From the NCBI GenBank assembly GCA_039000515.1, contig JBCFYV010003508.1, positions 49,579,611-49,643,610 of the forward strand: 64,000 nt of DNA, written 5' to 3'. This document shows positions 38,401-46,900 of the stretch, piece by piece (within the stretch, counting starts at the first letter, position 1; the number at the start of each line of letters is the position of its first letter). A program made the position numbers and the translations under genes. The stretch comes from Timema cristinae (lineage: Eukaryota > Arthropoda > Insecta > Phasmatodea > Timematidae). The notes beneath the pieces are model-generated. The model ran no database searches. It had not been told where the DNA came from and worked only from the letters and a program-made list of their open reading frames with translations.

Positions 38401-41400
38401 CCCAGGTGTTTGCCACCAGTAAGTTTGATATTTATTTTACTGTTTGTCAGTAGTTTGTAGTAAATAAAAGTAAAAACACTAACACACATTACACACACAT
38501 CAATATTTCAATGCCTAGCATCTTCTTCAGGAAGTAGTAGTAGTAGACTAAACAGTATGTTCTCTTCAGTGATGCCAACTTGATTGGGAAGGAAGAAAAC
38601 TTCTCTGGTGCAGTTGAAATTCTCGTAAGGTTCCTCTATTACTCTGTGGATGGTAGGTGGTGCTAGTGTAGCCTCTGGGTTGAAATTAACTAATATTTAG
38701 GTTGGGTGGTTTTCTAAACTTTGTGCCAGTTCCCATCTTTTTAAATGGGATAGATAACTGCAACCAGAAATGTCTGATTTGGTCTTTTCTTCATTCAAGA
38801 GGAATGTACTAGAGCACATCTTCACTATCTATAAGTGGGAGATTGGACTCTTATTATTTATTCGATTCACACACCCCTGGATATTTATCCTGTAGGCCCA
38901 ATTAAACTTTGAAAGGAACACAAAGTTTAGTTTTTACACATTTTCTTTTTGGGAATTTCTTCACAGTCCCTGTCGAAGGATTTCAACTTAACAAACCTAG
39001 GTTGGACGATACACAGAAGTAGCAACTCCTTTCTTCATCATCTAATCTTCTTCTTTGCTATTATTAGTATTTGTCATACCTTTCTTTAATCTACAACTTG
39101 ACAAAGGGTTGAAAATTGATCTTAATATTTTTTAAGGTATGGATCGACGACGGTTGACCTATCAGCAGAAATCGTTTGCGGGTAATCGGTTCTCAGACCA
39201 TGTTGCGATGCTAAATGCCTTCCAGTCATGGGAGGACGCACGAATGGGAGGGGAAATGGCAGAGTCAAGTTTCTGCGATCACAAGATGTTGTCGATGCCC
39301 ACATTGAGAGTTACGTGGGAAGCTAAGGTATACAGTTTCTTGTATCTTATATCTCAGTAAAAAAAAGGTAGATTAAACTTTTTACTAAAAAAAATTGGCT
39401 TGTATTACAATGCAATAAGTTATATATTGGTGTGGATAGATAAGGTTTATATATATAATTATTTTTGCTCGGTTATCAACCTAACACCCTGAATATAAAC
39501 CTTTCCATTGTTAACTGTAACCCCTCCTGAAGTCTATATTTGTTTGATACACAGATAATGTTTTGCTTCTGTTTCCAGAACCAGCTGAAGGAGCTCCTGA
39601 CATCACTCGGGTTCCCCGAGGAATGTTTGATACCCCAAGTGTTCAACTACCACGGTCCCGACGCTAAGCTTGACATGGTCACAGCCCTCATGTGTATGGG
39701 CTACTACCCTAACGTGTGTTTTCACAAGGAGAAGAGAAAGGTGCGGCCGTTATTGTTTGATAAAACATTGTCACTGGTTTCCTCTTTTAGCAAGTTGCGT
39801 TGCATATTTAACACTCACTCCTGATGAGTTTCGATAGATGGAAACCTAGGCCAAGGGATTGGGGGTAACTATTGCTTTTATTAATAGGCAGCCATTACCT
39901 CTATGTCCAGTGGCAGCAGTGTAAAATGTACCATATTATGTTTGTTCCTTTTATATGTTTCATCCACATTTCCTGTACCTTCTTCAAATATAATTCTATT
40001 ATGTATCTGTGTGTTCTCCTTTAAATGTCAAATCACTGTTGTGTTGTTGACGTCCACAGGTTCTGACAGCACAGTCCAAGACAGCTCTTGTCCACAAGAC
40101 TTCTGTAAACTGCAGTAATTTTGATCTCAACTTTCCCTACCCGTTCTTCATTTTCGGGGAAAAGGTCAGTGGCTTGGTTGTTGATGTAATACTGTCTAAC
40201 TGGTACCTTGCCCGTGTGAGTCCGACGCCTTGGCTCAGTTGGTTGTGTGTCTCTTCATTGAGCTAAGGGTCCCGGCATAGTCGAAATATTTATCATTGGT
40301 GAAATGGGGGTTTACCATTCCACAGTGGTGAATTAACGGCCGGGGACTGGATGTTGTGTAGTTTTAAGTTAGATTATAAGGCATATGAAGCTACGACAGG
40401 CCTAGCAAGCTTGAATAAAAAACTGACCCAGACCATAGGCTGGAAAAGGTAATGGATTTAAAAACCTTTGGGTGCACCCGGAAACTCAAGAGAACTGTAA
40501 AAACAAAGGGAATTTAAAAAAAACTGGAATTGTTTTAATTCAGGACATTTGAGTGCAAACTATAAATATTAGGACTTTGCATAGAATACAGGCTAGCTGC
40601 ATTCTTCTATACTATTTTCTGAATTGTTTGTAAAACCTGTAAAAATCAACCCCTTAATATGAACTACTTTTCTCGATGTTTTACTTTTGTTTTTCAACTA
40701 ATATACATATGTTTTCTAATGTTTGAAGCCTCTAAATCCATGGTTGTCCATTAACTTCAGTTTGGTGCATTAAGTGACAAATTGTGATAAACAGCACTTT
40801 AATTACATGTGTGTTATTTCAGATCCGAACCAGAGCCGTTAGCTGCAAACAAATGACAATGGTGACACCCATTAACTTGCTACTCTTCGGTTCTCGTAAG
40901 GTAGAATTTGTGGACAATGTGGTTCGACTCGATGGCTGGTAAGCGTTTATCTTACTGCTTGTCCTTAATAATTGTACTATTGAAAAGAAGACAATATTTC
41001 CATCCTGGCTGGTTTTGTTCTTTTAACTATTTCATGTGTCCAGTCATTTTGGTACTATATTTATAACCAATTCTTAGTAAGTACTGAGTGTTTTATAATT
41101 GTTTGTATATCATTAATTAAAGTATCACTATTACTATTGATTGGAGTTTAGTACATTACTGTGTTTAAATTTAAATAATAAAATTTGTTAGCTTCACTTC
41201 ATGGAAAAGTGATGATATAAAAACATGACCTAAGACAATAAATAACTGTGTACTAGCAATGTTTTACTTTTTCTATTTAAAGTTTCAAGTCTTACTTAAG
41301 ATATATTTCTATAAGGAGAACTTATTATCGCTTTTGAGGTATTTGTATTGTATTTGTAAGAAGTTACAGGAAATGTGGATGGAAACATATAAAAGGAACG

Positions 41401-43578
41401 AACACAGTTCACACTTTACACTGCTGCCACTGGACAAAGAGGTAATGGCTGCCTCTTGAAGAAAATCAATTGTTATCTCCCAATTCCCTGACCTAGGTTT
41501 CCCACTCCTCCCTGTTGTGTTCTGATAGAATGCAACCTAGATCGAGGGATTGGGCAGTAACGATTGATTTTCTTCAAGAAGCAGCCATTACCACTCTGTC
41601 CAGTGGCAGCAATGTAAAGTGTGAACTGTGTTCATCCCTTTTATATATTTCTATCCACCTTTCCTGTACCTTCTTACAAATATAGGTCTTAATTAAGGAA
41701 TTTTTGATAAAGTGAAAATGGAATGGTAATGTTGGTAGGATCAACCTGGCCATTGACCCTGTAGTAGCGTCAGGAATAGTCGCCCTCCGGCCTGCTCTGG
41801 AGAGTATGGTGATCCGAGCCTCTAAGGAACCTGAGACTATTACAAAAGCTGTCCCCACTTGACGAGAAGGTCGTCAGTGTCATCAGACAGTTGGTAAAGC
41901 TGAATGCTGGCCGTCATGAGTTGGACCCGGTTGGTTCAGGGGGCGGGTGAGTAAAAGGAATAATTTACTGGACACCCCTTTTCGGAATAGCTAAGGAAAT
42001 GAACAAATTGGTTATCATGTCACTTTCTTTTAAAGACTATAATAAATGTTCTTTCTCCCCTTGTAGATTTGTTTCCAGGCGCCCACCTCGGGGCCACATG
42101 AGCCGAGGATTTGATGATGGACCCCCAGCCAAGAGGATGAGGGGAGGGGGAGGTAAGTGTGGACCAATGGGAGTCCTCTCCTTGTAAAGGCAAAATATAC
42201 TATACTGCCATAATATAGATAAACAAAAACATTTACAGTAATTAATTTATCGTACTCTAAGATAGACCTAAACATTTTCATGTTAAAATACCCGCAATTC
42301 TGCTCACTCTTCACCTAACCAATTATTGAAGAACATCTTCGTCTTTAGAATTCGCTGGAGGAGTAAGAATTTAAGTCAAATTAGAGTTTGAATATTTAAA
42401 AAAAATAATGTTCGATAAAAATAATATACTTTTCTTAACTATCTAAATTTAATTATTAAATATAACACTTTATAAAATGCTATATTTCAAAAATATTTAG
42501 TAGATTTTGTCTTAAATAGTTAAAGTTTTCCTTACAAAATTAATATAATTATTTTGTTTTTTATACAAACATTAATTTGTGTTGGAAATAACAAAAGATA
42601 ATGAAAAGAATGTGTTTTTTAATATCCTTTTGCGACACTTCGTAATTGTCAAATTCGGAACTTAACTGTTGAATCGAAGTCGGAGCAAACGAATATTTGA
42701 AGAGACGTCGAAGTTTCTGAAGCTTTGCACACCCCTAGTATTCTCCATCTTTTTTTAGCAACGCATATTTCTATCCGCATCTATACTGACTACACTAATG
42801 ATTTAGTGATGAGGAAGGGGAAATTTTAGAGGAAATGTACCCACACTTGAAGGGAAATTGGAAAACCACCTTTAATACATCCACAAGTATCGAACCTTGA
42901 TCTCCCTGTCATTGTTATTCTAGTCTAACATGAGTCTGACACCCTAGACCATGCGACCACTGACCCAGGTCATGGTTTGTTAGGTGAATTCTAAATCTCT
43001 CACCAGTTAAATTGTTTAAAATAATATTTCTTTTTATCGTGTTTGATTCGTTAAGTTATCACATTGGATTTCATAAACTCAGAGTCTCTCTCTCTCTCTC
43101 TCTCTCTCTTAATTTTACCAACAGTCCAATTTTTATATGAAAGGTTATCTGACAGCTAGAAAAGTTACTACTTTCATGTATTCATATCTCAAGTCATGTT
43201 ATCTGCAGCCATCAGTTTTGTTAATTCATATCAATACAAATAAAATGTTATTTATCAATCTTAGTTGTAAAAAAGGTTTGTTCTATGAAAATCAAACTGT
43301 ACTATGGTTTCACTACAACAAACTCACTCTGGGCATGAACCAGACCATTTAGCTTGATAGTAAATTGTACGTTCTCTCTTTGCTTTTAGGTGGATTCGGT
43401 GGCGGCGGTGGTTATGGAGGTGGTGGCTATGGAGGGGTGGTTATGGAGGTGGTGGTTAGGAGGTGGTGGTGGAGGAGGAAGAGGAGGTTTTGGATTTGGT
43501 GGCTACAGAGGCAATCAGGGAGGTGGTACCAACAGAGGCTTTGGTGGCAACAGAAATGGCTTCCGAGGAGGTTACTAA
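16435..43578 (+). CDS. mle: Maleless / RNA helicase A (DHX9) orthologue, 23 exons
   Basis: This is a DExH-box helicase that unwinds dsRNA and RNA:DNA hybrids. In Drosophila it remodels roX RNA for dosage compensation; DHX9 acts in transcription, R-loop handling and silencing of inverted-repeat dsRNA. Twenty-three exons with GT-AG borders and consistent phases give about 1,240 codons, close to the 1,270 of DHX9. In order: dsRBD1 (about 1-80), linker, dsRBD2 (about 156-270), tryptophan-rich MTAD-like segment ([11 protein letters not shown], about 330), motif I GCGKTT (about 408-413), Ia TQPRR, DEIH box (about 505-508), [26 protein letters not shown]2/OB region, KRMR nuclear signal and Gly-rich tail. 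The frame breaks at 41844 (one extra A) and near 43430-43460. The start matches the family's short N-terminus (FFHQWCG). Introns hold tandem copies of two donor sites, a large foldback repeat and several SINEs and MITEs. Confidence 0.96.
17010..17235 (-). mobile_element. SINE-B copy in mle intron 1
   Basis: Reversed tail (CTTACTACCCATCCGTGTTT), body (TTAGGGATTAGAGAGGC, GCATGGAGGTAGAGTGG) and reversed B box (CCGAGATTTTAACCTCGAT). Diverged; it ends about 80 bp before exon 2. Confidence 0.65.
17314..17483 (+). CDS. mle: mle exon 2 (dsRBD1)
   Basis: Flanked by TTTCAG and GAT/GTGAGT. It encodes [20 protein letters not shown] and then [20 protein letters not shown], the beta strands and KKDAQ helix of a dsRNA-binding domain. 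Confidence 0.95.
18738..18953 (+). CDS. mle: mle exon 3 (linker)
   Basis: Seventy-two codons in phase 0, flanked by ATTTCAG and GAG/GTAAAC. The exon encodes a Gly/Pro-rich linker between the dsRBDs ([16 protein letters not shown], then [12 protein letters not shown]). Confidence 0.92.
19020..19185 (+). mobile_element. SINE-C 3' fragment
   Basis: It contains GGACTGGATATTGTACCAG and GACATATGAAGCTATGACAG, then CCTAGGCCCCAGG, matching the 3' half of the SINE-C copy at 3836. The tRNA-like head is missing. Confidence 0.5.
19520..19659 (+). CDS. mle: mle exon 4 (dsRBD2, first half)
   Basis: Flanked by TTCTTCAG and CAAG/GTATAG, exit phase 2. It encodes [19 protein letters not shown] and [12 protein letters not shown], almost identical to DHX9 ([16 protein letters not shown]). 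Confidence 0.96.
20110..20200 (-). mobile_element. SINE-B fragment in mle intron 4
   Basis: Only the reversed tail (CATCACCGTGTCTTACCACC) and a short GTGGTCCACCTGCACCTGCG body piece are recognisable. A plus-strand tail remnant (GTATAACCTGAATGGGTAGT) lies at about 20740-20785. Confidence 0.45.
23283..23725. mobile_element. TIR element (hAT-like) in mle intron 4
   Basis: Ends AGGGGTGTACGAAG and CTTCACACACCCCT are inverted repeats with 12 of 14 matches. Subterminal TTCGAA motifs recur near both ends. The element is 443 bp and noncoding. The same CACACCCCT end occurs near 42735 and 38878, suggesting further decayed copies. No clear target duplication was found. Confidence 0.6.
24658..24704 (+). 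CDS. mle: mle exon 5 (47 nt, dsRBD2 middle)
   Basis: A very short exon between TTTTCAG and AGAA/GTAAGT. It encodes [15 protein letters not shown], the conserved middle of dsRBD2 (DHX9 has SFIAEM and LGR). Phase joins exons 4 and 6 exactly. It lies about 5 kb from exon 4, so it is easily missed. Confidence 0.93.
24940..25145 (-). mobile_element. SINE-B copy in mle intron 5
   Basis: Reversed body with GATTAGGAAGGATATATTTAG, AAGTGTACCCGTATTTGTGT, GAGGGAGAGTGGAAAACC and a reversed head (GAGCGAGATTTGAACCTCA, GATTACGTGACCACC). Confidence 0.65.
25551..25703. mobile_element. 153 bp MITE with TIRs and TA duplication
   Basis: CAGTAGCCCC and GGGGCTACTG form the ends, each flanked by TA, as for Tc1/mariner-type insertions. 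The inverted repeat continues inward (TTCTTTGGTG against CACCAAAGAA, CTGACAGCT against AGCTGTCAG), so the element can fold on itself. Confidence 0.75.
26512..26741 (+). CDS. mle: mle exon 6 (dsRBD2 end)
   Basis: Acceptor TTCCCAG, donor ATCATT/GTGAGT. It encodes [20 protein letters not shown], then [14 protein letters not shown], and ends LQINPTII in phase 0. The last 11 bases plus the donor are the seed of the 40 bp array that follows directly. Confidence 0.96.
26731..27335 (+). repeat. 40 bp minisatellite copying the mle exon 6 donor
   Basis: About 15 copies of a 40 bp unit that starts with the last bases of exon 6 (ACCATCATT), continues with GTGAGTAGCCC and TGCTCTTCTTGGTACAGTCA, and starts again. 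Most units keep a full ATT/GTGAGT donor; two have GTGATAG. Most also have a pyrimidine tract ending GGTACAG just before TCAACCATCATT. The array begins inside the exon, so the repeat arose from the exon-intron junction. Confidence 0.95.
28774..29053 (+). mobile_element. SINE-A, full length, 12 bp TSD
   Basis: Perfect direct repeats ACAACTGTTTCC flank a 280 bp element. The tRNA-like head has A-box-like AGCGGTCTAGGGGTAA and B box GGGGTTCAATCCTCGG. The body has GGGGAATGCCAGGTCCCACC. The 3' end GCGTATAACCCGAATGGGTA is shared with SINE-B, and the tail is (TAA)n. The perfect duplication suggests a fairly recent insertion. Confidence 0.92.
29321..29482 (+). CDS. mle: mle exon 7 (MTAD-like tryptophan motif)
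   Basis: Fifty-four codons, flanked by TTTTCAG and CAC/GTAAGA. It encodes [20 protein letters not shown], matching the DHX9 minimal transactivation region (VPWSPPQSNWNPWT) that contacts RNA polymerase II. Confidence 0.95.
29665..29870. mobile_element. Foldback MITE-D copy, partial
   Basis: CAGTTCACACTTTACACTGC, TGGACAAAGAGGTAATGGCT and CCTAGGTTTCATTCTATCAG match one arm and the centre of the element at 41340-41695. The opposite arm is mostly lost. Confidence 0.55.
30502..30699 (+). CDS. mle: mle exon 8 (helicase motif I)
   Basis: Flanked by TTGTCAG and CAG/GTCTGT. It encodes [16 protein letters not shown] and [15 protein letters not shown]; the Lys of GCGKTT is the ATP phosphate-binding residue. 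Confidence 0.97.
31044..31175 (-). mobile_element. SINE-A, 5' truncated, 12 bp TSD
   Basis: Direct repeats CATAGGGAAGTA at 31032-31043 and 31176-31187 bound a reverse-strand copy with (ATT)n, CTACCCGCTCGGGTTATACG and CCGAACCACGGTGG. The tRNA-like head is missing, as expected of truncated reverse transcription. Confidence 0.88.
32032..32245 (+). CDS. mle: mle exon 9 (motifs Ia and Ib)
   Basis: Acceptor TTGTAATAG, donor GTTG/GTGAGT, exit phase 1. It encodes [20 protein letters not shown] and GYSVRFES, then IMFCTVG, all RNA-contact motifs of RecA domain 1. Confidence 0.97.
32918..33157 (+). CDS. mle: mle exon 10 (DEIH box and SAT motif)
   Basis: Acceptor TTGTTAG, donor CAAG/GTGATT. It encodes [16 protein letters not shown], with the MLE/DHX9-type DEIH variant of the DEAH box, and [13 protein letters not shown] (motif III). 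Confidence 0.97.
33336..33617. mobile_element. Foldback MITE-D copy in mle intron 10
   Basis: CTTTACATTGCTGCCACTGG and AGCCATTACCTCTTTGTCCA, then CAGTGGCAGCAGTGTAAAGT, form inverted arms around a centre with GATAGATTGAAACCTAGGTC. Confidence 0.7.
33755..33960 (+). CDS. mle: mle exon 11
   Basis: Acceptor ATCTTCAG, donor GAG/GTAACA. It encodes [17 protein letters not shown], an acidic and basic insert, and [12 protein letters not shown]. Its last 15 bases and donor are repeated about 15 times in the adjoining intron. Confidence 0.96.
33946..34630 (+). repeat. 46 bp minisatellite copying the mle exon 11 donor
   Basis: About 15 copies of a 46 bp unit consisting of the exon end (TTTGAACTGATAGAG), the donor GTAACAAACTAAC and TCACTTCACTGACTCACC. 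Every unit has a usable-looking GAG/GTAACA and branch-point-like CTAAC or CTGAC. Variants are a G/A change in the exon-derived part, CTTAC for CTGAC, and one-base deletions. The first unit is the genuine exon end. Confidence 0.95.
35198..35312 (+). CDS. mle: mle exon 12 (motif IV)
   Basis: Acceptor TTCCGCAG, donor TTTG/GTAAGA. It encodes [20 protein letters not shown], then [15 protein letters not shown], the first strand of RecA domain 2. Confidence 0.96.
35336..35415. repeat. (TA)n microsatellite
   Basis: About 80 bp of TA dinucleotides begins 23 bp after the mle exon 12 donor. The length is likely to vary between individuals. Confidence 0.95.
35838..35932 (+). CDS. mle: mle exon 13
   Basis: Acceptor GTTTCAG. 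It encodes [19 protein letters not shown], then EPVPDGVTK. The donor AAG/GTTGGT is weak, but it is the only one that keeps the frame into IILSTN; the stronger GTAAAC four bases on would break it. Confidence 0.92.
36129..36341 (+). CDS. mle: mle exon 14 (motifs V and VI)
   Basis: Acceptor CCTACAG, donor CGT/GTAAGT. It encodes [20 protein letters not shown] and [16 protein letters not shown], including the arginine fingers of motif VI. Confidence 0.97.
36945..37119 (+). CDS. mle: mle exon 15 (winged helix / HA2 start)
   Basis: Acceptor ACTTCAG, donor GAGAG/GTGATT. It encodes [20 protein letters not shown] and [14 protein letters not shown]. Confidence 0.96.
37261..37923. repeat. Large inverted repeat (foldback) in mle intron 15
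   Basis: Arms 37261-37434 and 37750-37923 are reverse complements over about 174 bp with only a handful of mismatches and small gaps, separated by about 315 bp. Shared pieces include GTGATTAATAAAATTGTGAT and GTTTATAATGTCAAAGTTTT. The spacer starts with GGGATGGACGGGAACAA. In pre-mRNA this would form a long near-perfect hairpin. It may be a foldback transposon. Confidence 0.92.
38242..38418 (+). CDS. mle: mle exon 16 (HA2)
   Basis: Acceptor CCGTGCAG, donor CACCA/GTAAGT. It encodes [20 protein letters not shown] and [20 protein letters not shown]. Confidence 0.96.
39137..39327 (+). CDS. mle: mle exon 17 (HA2)
   Basis: Acceptor TTTTAAG, donor AAG/GTATAC. It encodes [20 protein letters not shown] and [13 protein letters not shown], close to DHX9 ([13 protein letters not shown]). 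Confidence 0.95.
39579..39740 (+). CDS. mle: mle exon 18
   Basis: Acceptor GTTTCCAG, donor AAG/GTGCGG. It encodes [20 protein letters not shown] and [19 protein letters not shown]. Confidence 0.95.
39785..39995. mobile_element. Foldback MITE-D copy in mle intron 18
   Basis: It contains CCTGATGAGTTTCGATAGAT, GGAAACCTAGGCCAAGGGAT and GTCCAGTGGCAGCAGTGTAA. One arm and the centre are kept. It starts about 45 bp after exon 18. Confidence 0.65.
40060..40164 (+). CDS. mle: mle exon 19 (OB-fold)
   Basis: Acceptor GTCCACAG, donor AAG/GTCAGT. It encodes [18 protein letters not shown] and YPFFIFGEK, matching the DHX9 OB-fold (LIHKSSVNC, FFVFGEK). Confidence 0.94.
40222..40470 (+). mobile_element. SINE-C copy in mle intron 19
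   Basis: The tRNA-like head (CCTTGGCTCAGTTGGTTGTG, GAGCTAAGGGTCCCGGC) is followed by GGTGAAATGGGGGTTTACC, TTAACGGCCGGGGACTGGAT and GGCATATGAAGCTACGACAG. Confidence 0.7.
40823..40938 (+). CDS. mle: mle exon 20 (OB-fold)
   Basis: Acceptor TTATTTCAG, donor GCTG/GTAAGC. It encodes [20 protein letters not shown] and [13 protein letters not shown]. Confidence 0.94.
41340..41695. mobile_element. Foldback MITE-D, best copy, in mle intron 20
   Basis: The two halves are inverted copies: GAACACAGTTCACACTTTAC, CTGCCACTGGACAAAGAGGT and TCTTGAAGAAAATCAATTGT recur reversed as GATTGATTTTCTTCAAGA, CTGTCCAGTGGCAG and GTAAAGTGTGAACTGTGTTC. Total length is about 350 bp, without a coding frame. It ends about 45 bp before exon 21. 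Confidence 0.85.
41739..41946 (+). CDS. mle: mle exon 21, with 1-nt frameshift
   Basis: Acceptor GTTGGTAG, which has a poor pyrimidine tract; donor GGCGG/GTGAGT. It reads [20 protein letters not shown] and [11 protein letters not shown], then runs into a stop because of one extra A in the AAAA run at 41844-41847. Skipping one A restores [18 protein letters not shown], the expected family sequence. Assembly error is more likely than a real break, because both sides are conserved and all other exons up to here are intact. Confidence 0.9.
42067..42152 (+). CDS. mle: mle exon 22 (Arg-rich, nuclear signal)
   Basis: Acceptor CCTTGTAG, donor GGAG/GTAAGT. It encodes [18 protein letters not shown] and [11 protein letters not shown]. 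The PPKMAR/PPAKRMR-type basic patch is the nuclear localisation area of DHX9. Confidence 0.9.
42750..42972 (-). mobile_element. SINE-B copy in mle intron 22
   Basis: Reversed body with GATGAGGAAGGGGAAATTTT, GAGGAAATGTACCCACACTT and reversed head CCCTAGACCATGCGACCAC. It abuts a CACACCCCT transposon end at about 42735. Confidence 0.6.
43085..43110. repeat. (TC)n microsatellite
   Basis: A run of about 13 TC dinucleotides in mle intron 22. Confidence 0.9.
43390..43578 (+). CDS. mle: mle exon 23, Gly-rich RGG tail, frame disrupted
   Basis: Acceptor TGCTTTTAG, stop TAA at 43576-43578. It begins [15 protein letters not shown] in the phase set by exon 22. The later part, [18 protein letters not shown] and NRNGFRGGY then stop, lies in another frame. 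Two missing bases, a G near 43437 and a T near 43458, would reconcile them and keep the GGY repeat pattern. The low-complexity context makes sequencing indels likely. Confidence 0.85.
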   Translation: MDSVAAVVMEVVAMEGWLWRWWLGGGGGGGRGGFGFGGYRGNQGGGTNRGFGGNRNGFRGGY

Positions 43579-43811
43579 GATCAACGCCTCATGGTCGAGA
43601 ACATTGAATACTCAGGGTTGCCACAAACTGGGGAAACTCGGGGAATTATTTGTAAAAAAAAATTGTGACTTTGGGACATTAAACTGCTTGCGTTAAATAA
43701 TATGACCTGACCTAGAAGGGAACTAATCCTCTGATACAAATACATGTCTCTTCCCCTTCGTTATTTATCCATGAAATATTGGGTTGCTTAGCAACTCCAT
43801 GAATATAAACC

Positions 43812-43903
43812 AATAAAATAACTTCACAGCGGCCTATACTACTTTATAAAGTCTGTGGGGTTTAAAATAATGGGAATTACATGGGTAATTTTATTTGAAT
43901 AAA
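43812..43903 (+). promoter_or_regulatory. mle candidate polyadenylation signals
   Basis: AATAAA hexamers occur at 43812-43817 and 43898-43903, about 235 and 320 nt past the mle stop. Either could end the transcript. Confidence 0.45.
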
Positions 43904-46900
43904 ATAGTGGCAACCCTGATTTTTTTTTTATCATAGATGTTTCTGAAATACTTGACACAGTATGATACGATTTATTGTGAGACACATAATTGTAATATAT
44001 TTATCTCTATTTGTGTAGTTAGTTATCAATGAATTTCCCAGAAAATCAAATTTATTTAAAAGATTATAAACACTTATTTATTAGATATATGTGAGGAGTA
44101 TTTTTTCTATTCATAACAGTAAAATGAGCATTAAAAAAAAAGTGAAACAAGAACTAGAAAAAATGTCTTATTCTAAAAATATAATTTACATTTGTTTTAC
44201 ACTTCTTTCTTGGTGACAATAGAAACAAGTTCGCTCTATTTGTGTGTATGTGCCTGACTTGAATTGAATCTTATTAAAGGTTTTAATTATTTACACAAAG
44301 GCTCCTACTAGGATTACATTTCACACACCATGCAAAATAAAAAAAATAAAAATGTGCTAAAGAACTTGAACTATTTTTTAATGATTTGCAAATGTTTCCT
44401 AAAAAGTATGTAATTTTTATTTCATATATATATATAAAAGGCTATATAATGCTTTGAGTAAAATTTGGAAATTTAATTGAGATTTTAAATACCTGTATGT
44501 AACTACGTTTTTATTTAAGGCATCAAGCCTAATAATTTAACTAGGGATCTGCGAAGCTTTCGATAATATCGATATCGATTTTTATATTATTCGATAACTC
44601 GAATCAAATCATACATGTTAAAAATTAATAAGGTTTTAGACCATTGCAAACCTTACAATTTGCCTAAAATATGTATATATTTTTAATAACATTTATTTTT
44701 AATGCTTTTTAATTATTAGCATTTTGACTGGTAAATAAGCAGCACTTCCCCCTTTCCGCCAATATCCACCTTTATGACAGCCATCACATGGCCTATATTA
44801 CATAAATATAGCTTCGAGGACTGAAGATATATATTGAAATAGTTTATAATCACCACAACAGAGGGTGCTTTTCACTGCTAATCTTTGACAAGGTGACTAT
44901 TGTTGCATGAACAGGTTACAGGCACTAGGGTCCAAAACTAATATAATGGGTTTTTAATGTGTAATCTTTTATCTAACATCATAATGTTAGCATATTTAAT
45001 TAGGATATGATTTGATTTTAACTCAAAGAGCTGTTTTGCAGATGGCTACGTTTGACTTCTAGCCACAAGTTTAGGTGAGCCCTGCTTGTCGTCATACCTA
45101 TGTTTAGTAGTATGTTATGACGAACACCTCTCGTCAAGATACGTCAAGGGGCTAACTTATTTTTGATGTTTTATTGTGTATGGTTGGTTTTTAGATCCAA
45201 AGATTACTATTCTTTATCATTGTTTTAATTGTTCTTGCTTGTACTTAGTGTAAATTATAATCATTCCTTATAATGTGTAGAAAGTAGAATTTCCTTACTT
45301 TATGGAATAACAATTAGTCTCGTTTAGGTGTGCTTTTAGTTTTAAATTAGATTGTTTAAGGTTTGTAATAATTTATTTTAATTCAATATTGATAAACATA
45401 TTTAATATGACAGAAATGGTAAATTTTATATTAAAGTTAACTATCCTATAGGTAGAGGCATGCAAGGTTATTTTTTTGGGGAAAAGCCGTGCTATTTTTC
45501 TTAAAAACGCGATGGTATTTTGTGCTAAAGGTGGTGTTTTTATTCACATTGATACAAGTTGAATTAGTAATCATAAAAACAATTGAGGGAATTCCGGACA
45601 CACGGCCATTTATTCACCAACATTGACAATGTTGGGTTTTATTTTCATCCGGTATATCATTGGCTCCATTATGACTCAAAAGTATTCCGGACTTGTTCCA
45701 AAATGAGTATTTATTTATAAGTCCTCCATGGCAAGTTAATGATAAAATAAACTTTGCTAACATTATTGACCCTGCTACTCTCAAATGAAAACGTTTTAAT
45801 TGTAGCCAAGGTTTGTTCTTTTGTCGGTCAGAACGTTGCTGTACAGCACTACGTCTCAACATGCAACATTATACCTTCAGTGTTCTCACTTTGCTTCAGT
45901 CCGCAGGGTAACTCCTTGCCAAGTGATCCAATATTTTAACATTAATCCATGATGCTAAAATATACAATAAAAAAAAGTTTTTTTAGAAATTCAAGGTCTA
46001 ATATATAGCAAGACCTTGAAATTAAAAATTGTAAAAACTAGCAATGTACCATCTCACATGAAAGCTTATCAAATAAGATACAAAAGTTGTCAATCTAAAT
46101 TCTTTTTGTAGTTGGAGGTCACAAGAAATTTGCTAATTTTTTTTCTTTTAGAATTCAAAACACCATGACATAAAAACCACTGCAGTGCTAAAATAGCGGA
46201 TCACTTGACATGAAATAACCTAAACTAGTTCTCCACAGTATGCGTTATTTGAGTAAAAGCAGTAAAATTTACATAAAAATTAGCGGTTTCGAAAACTCCA
46301 ATTTTGCATGTCCCAACCTATAGGTTATTAAATCCTGGTTTATGAGGCAATTAATTACTACTTATTTATGATATTAAACAGAGTGATTCTTTTTTATAAA
46401 GATTAATTCATATATTTATCTACTCTTAGAGGATTTTTCCATTTTAGCTTCTGAAATATTAGAAGGGTGCTTAATATTTACTCATAAATAACCAAAATTG
46501 TATTCCTCACACACTTCATGGTAATAAAAGCAATTGGAATTTTAACACTTTTATTGATTTAAGATGGGGAGAGGAGGTAGTGAACGCGAGGAAAGGGGAT
46601 GGATGTTGCGGTTCTCGTATCAAAACAAATATTGCTTCCTCAACTGGAGATCTCTCTCATAATCATAGCAACATTAGATAAAAAGCTATCATCAAATTCC
46701 AGCACAACCTTGACAGATATTTACAAATGTTCATATCACCTGGTGAAGAAAATTAAACTTTGTTTTTACTGGAGCAACATTTGATTTATTTTCACCAAAA
46801 TAATAACTAACTTTTTTACCGTCCCCTACATATGTTTCTAGCCATCTTTCCTGTAACTTCTTCCAAATATAAACATTTTTCAACTAAAAGTAACTCTTTT

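Noticed and set aside
43365..43607. Overlapping Gly/Trp-rich ORFs at 43365-43696 as separate genes
   Set aside because: They are the three frames of mle exon 23, broken by likely indels.
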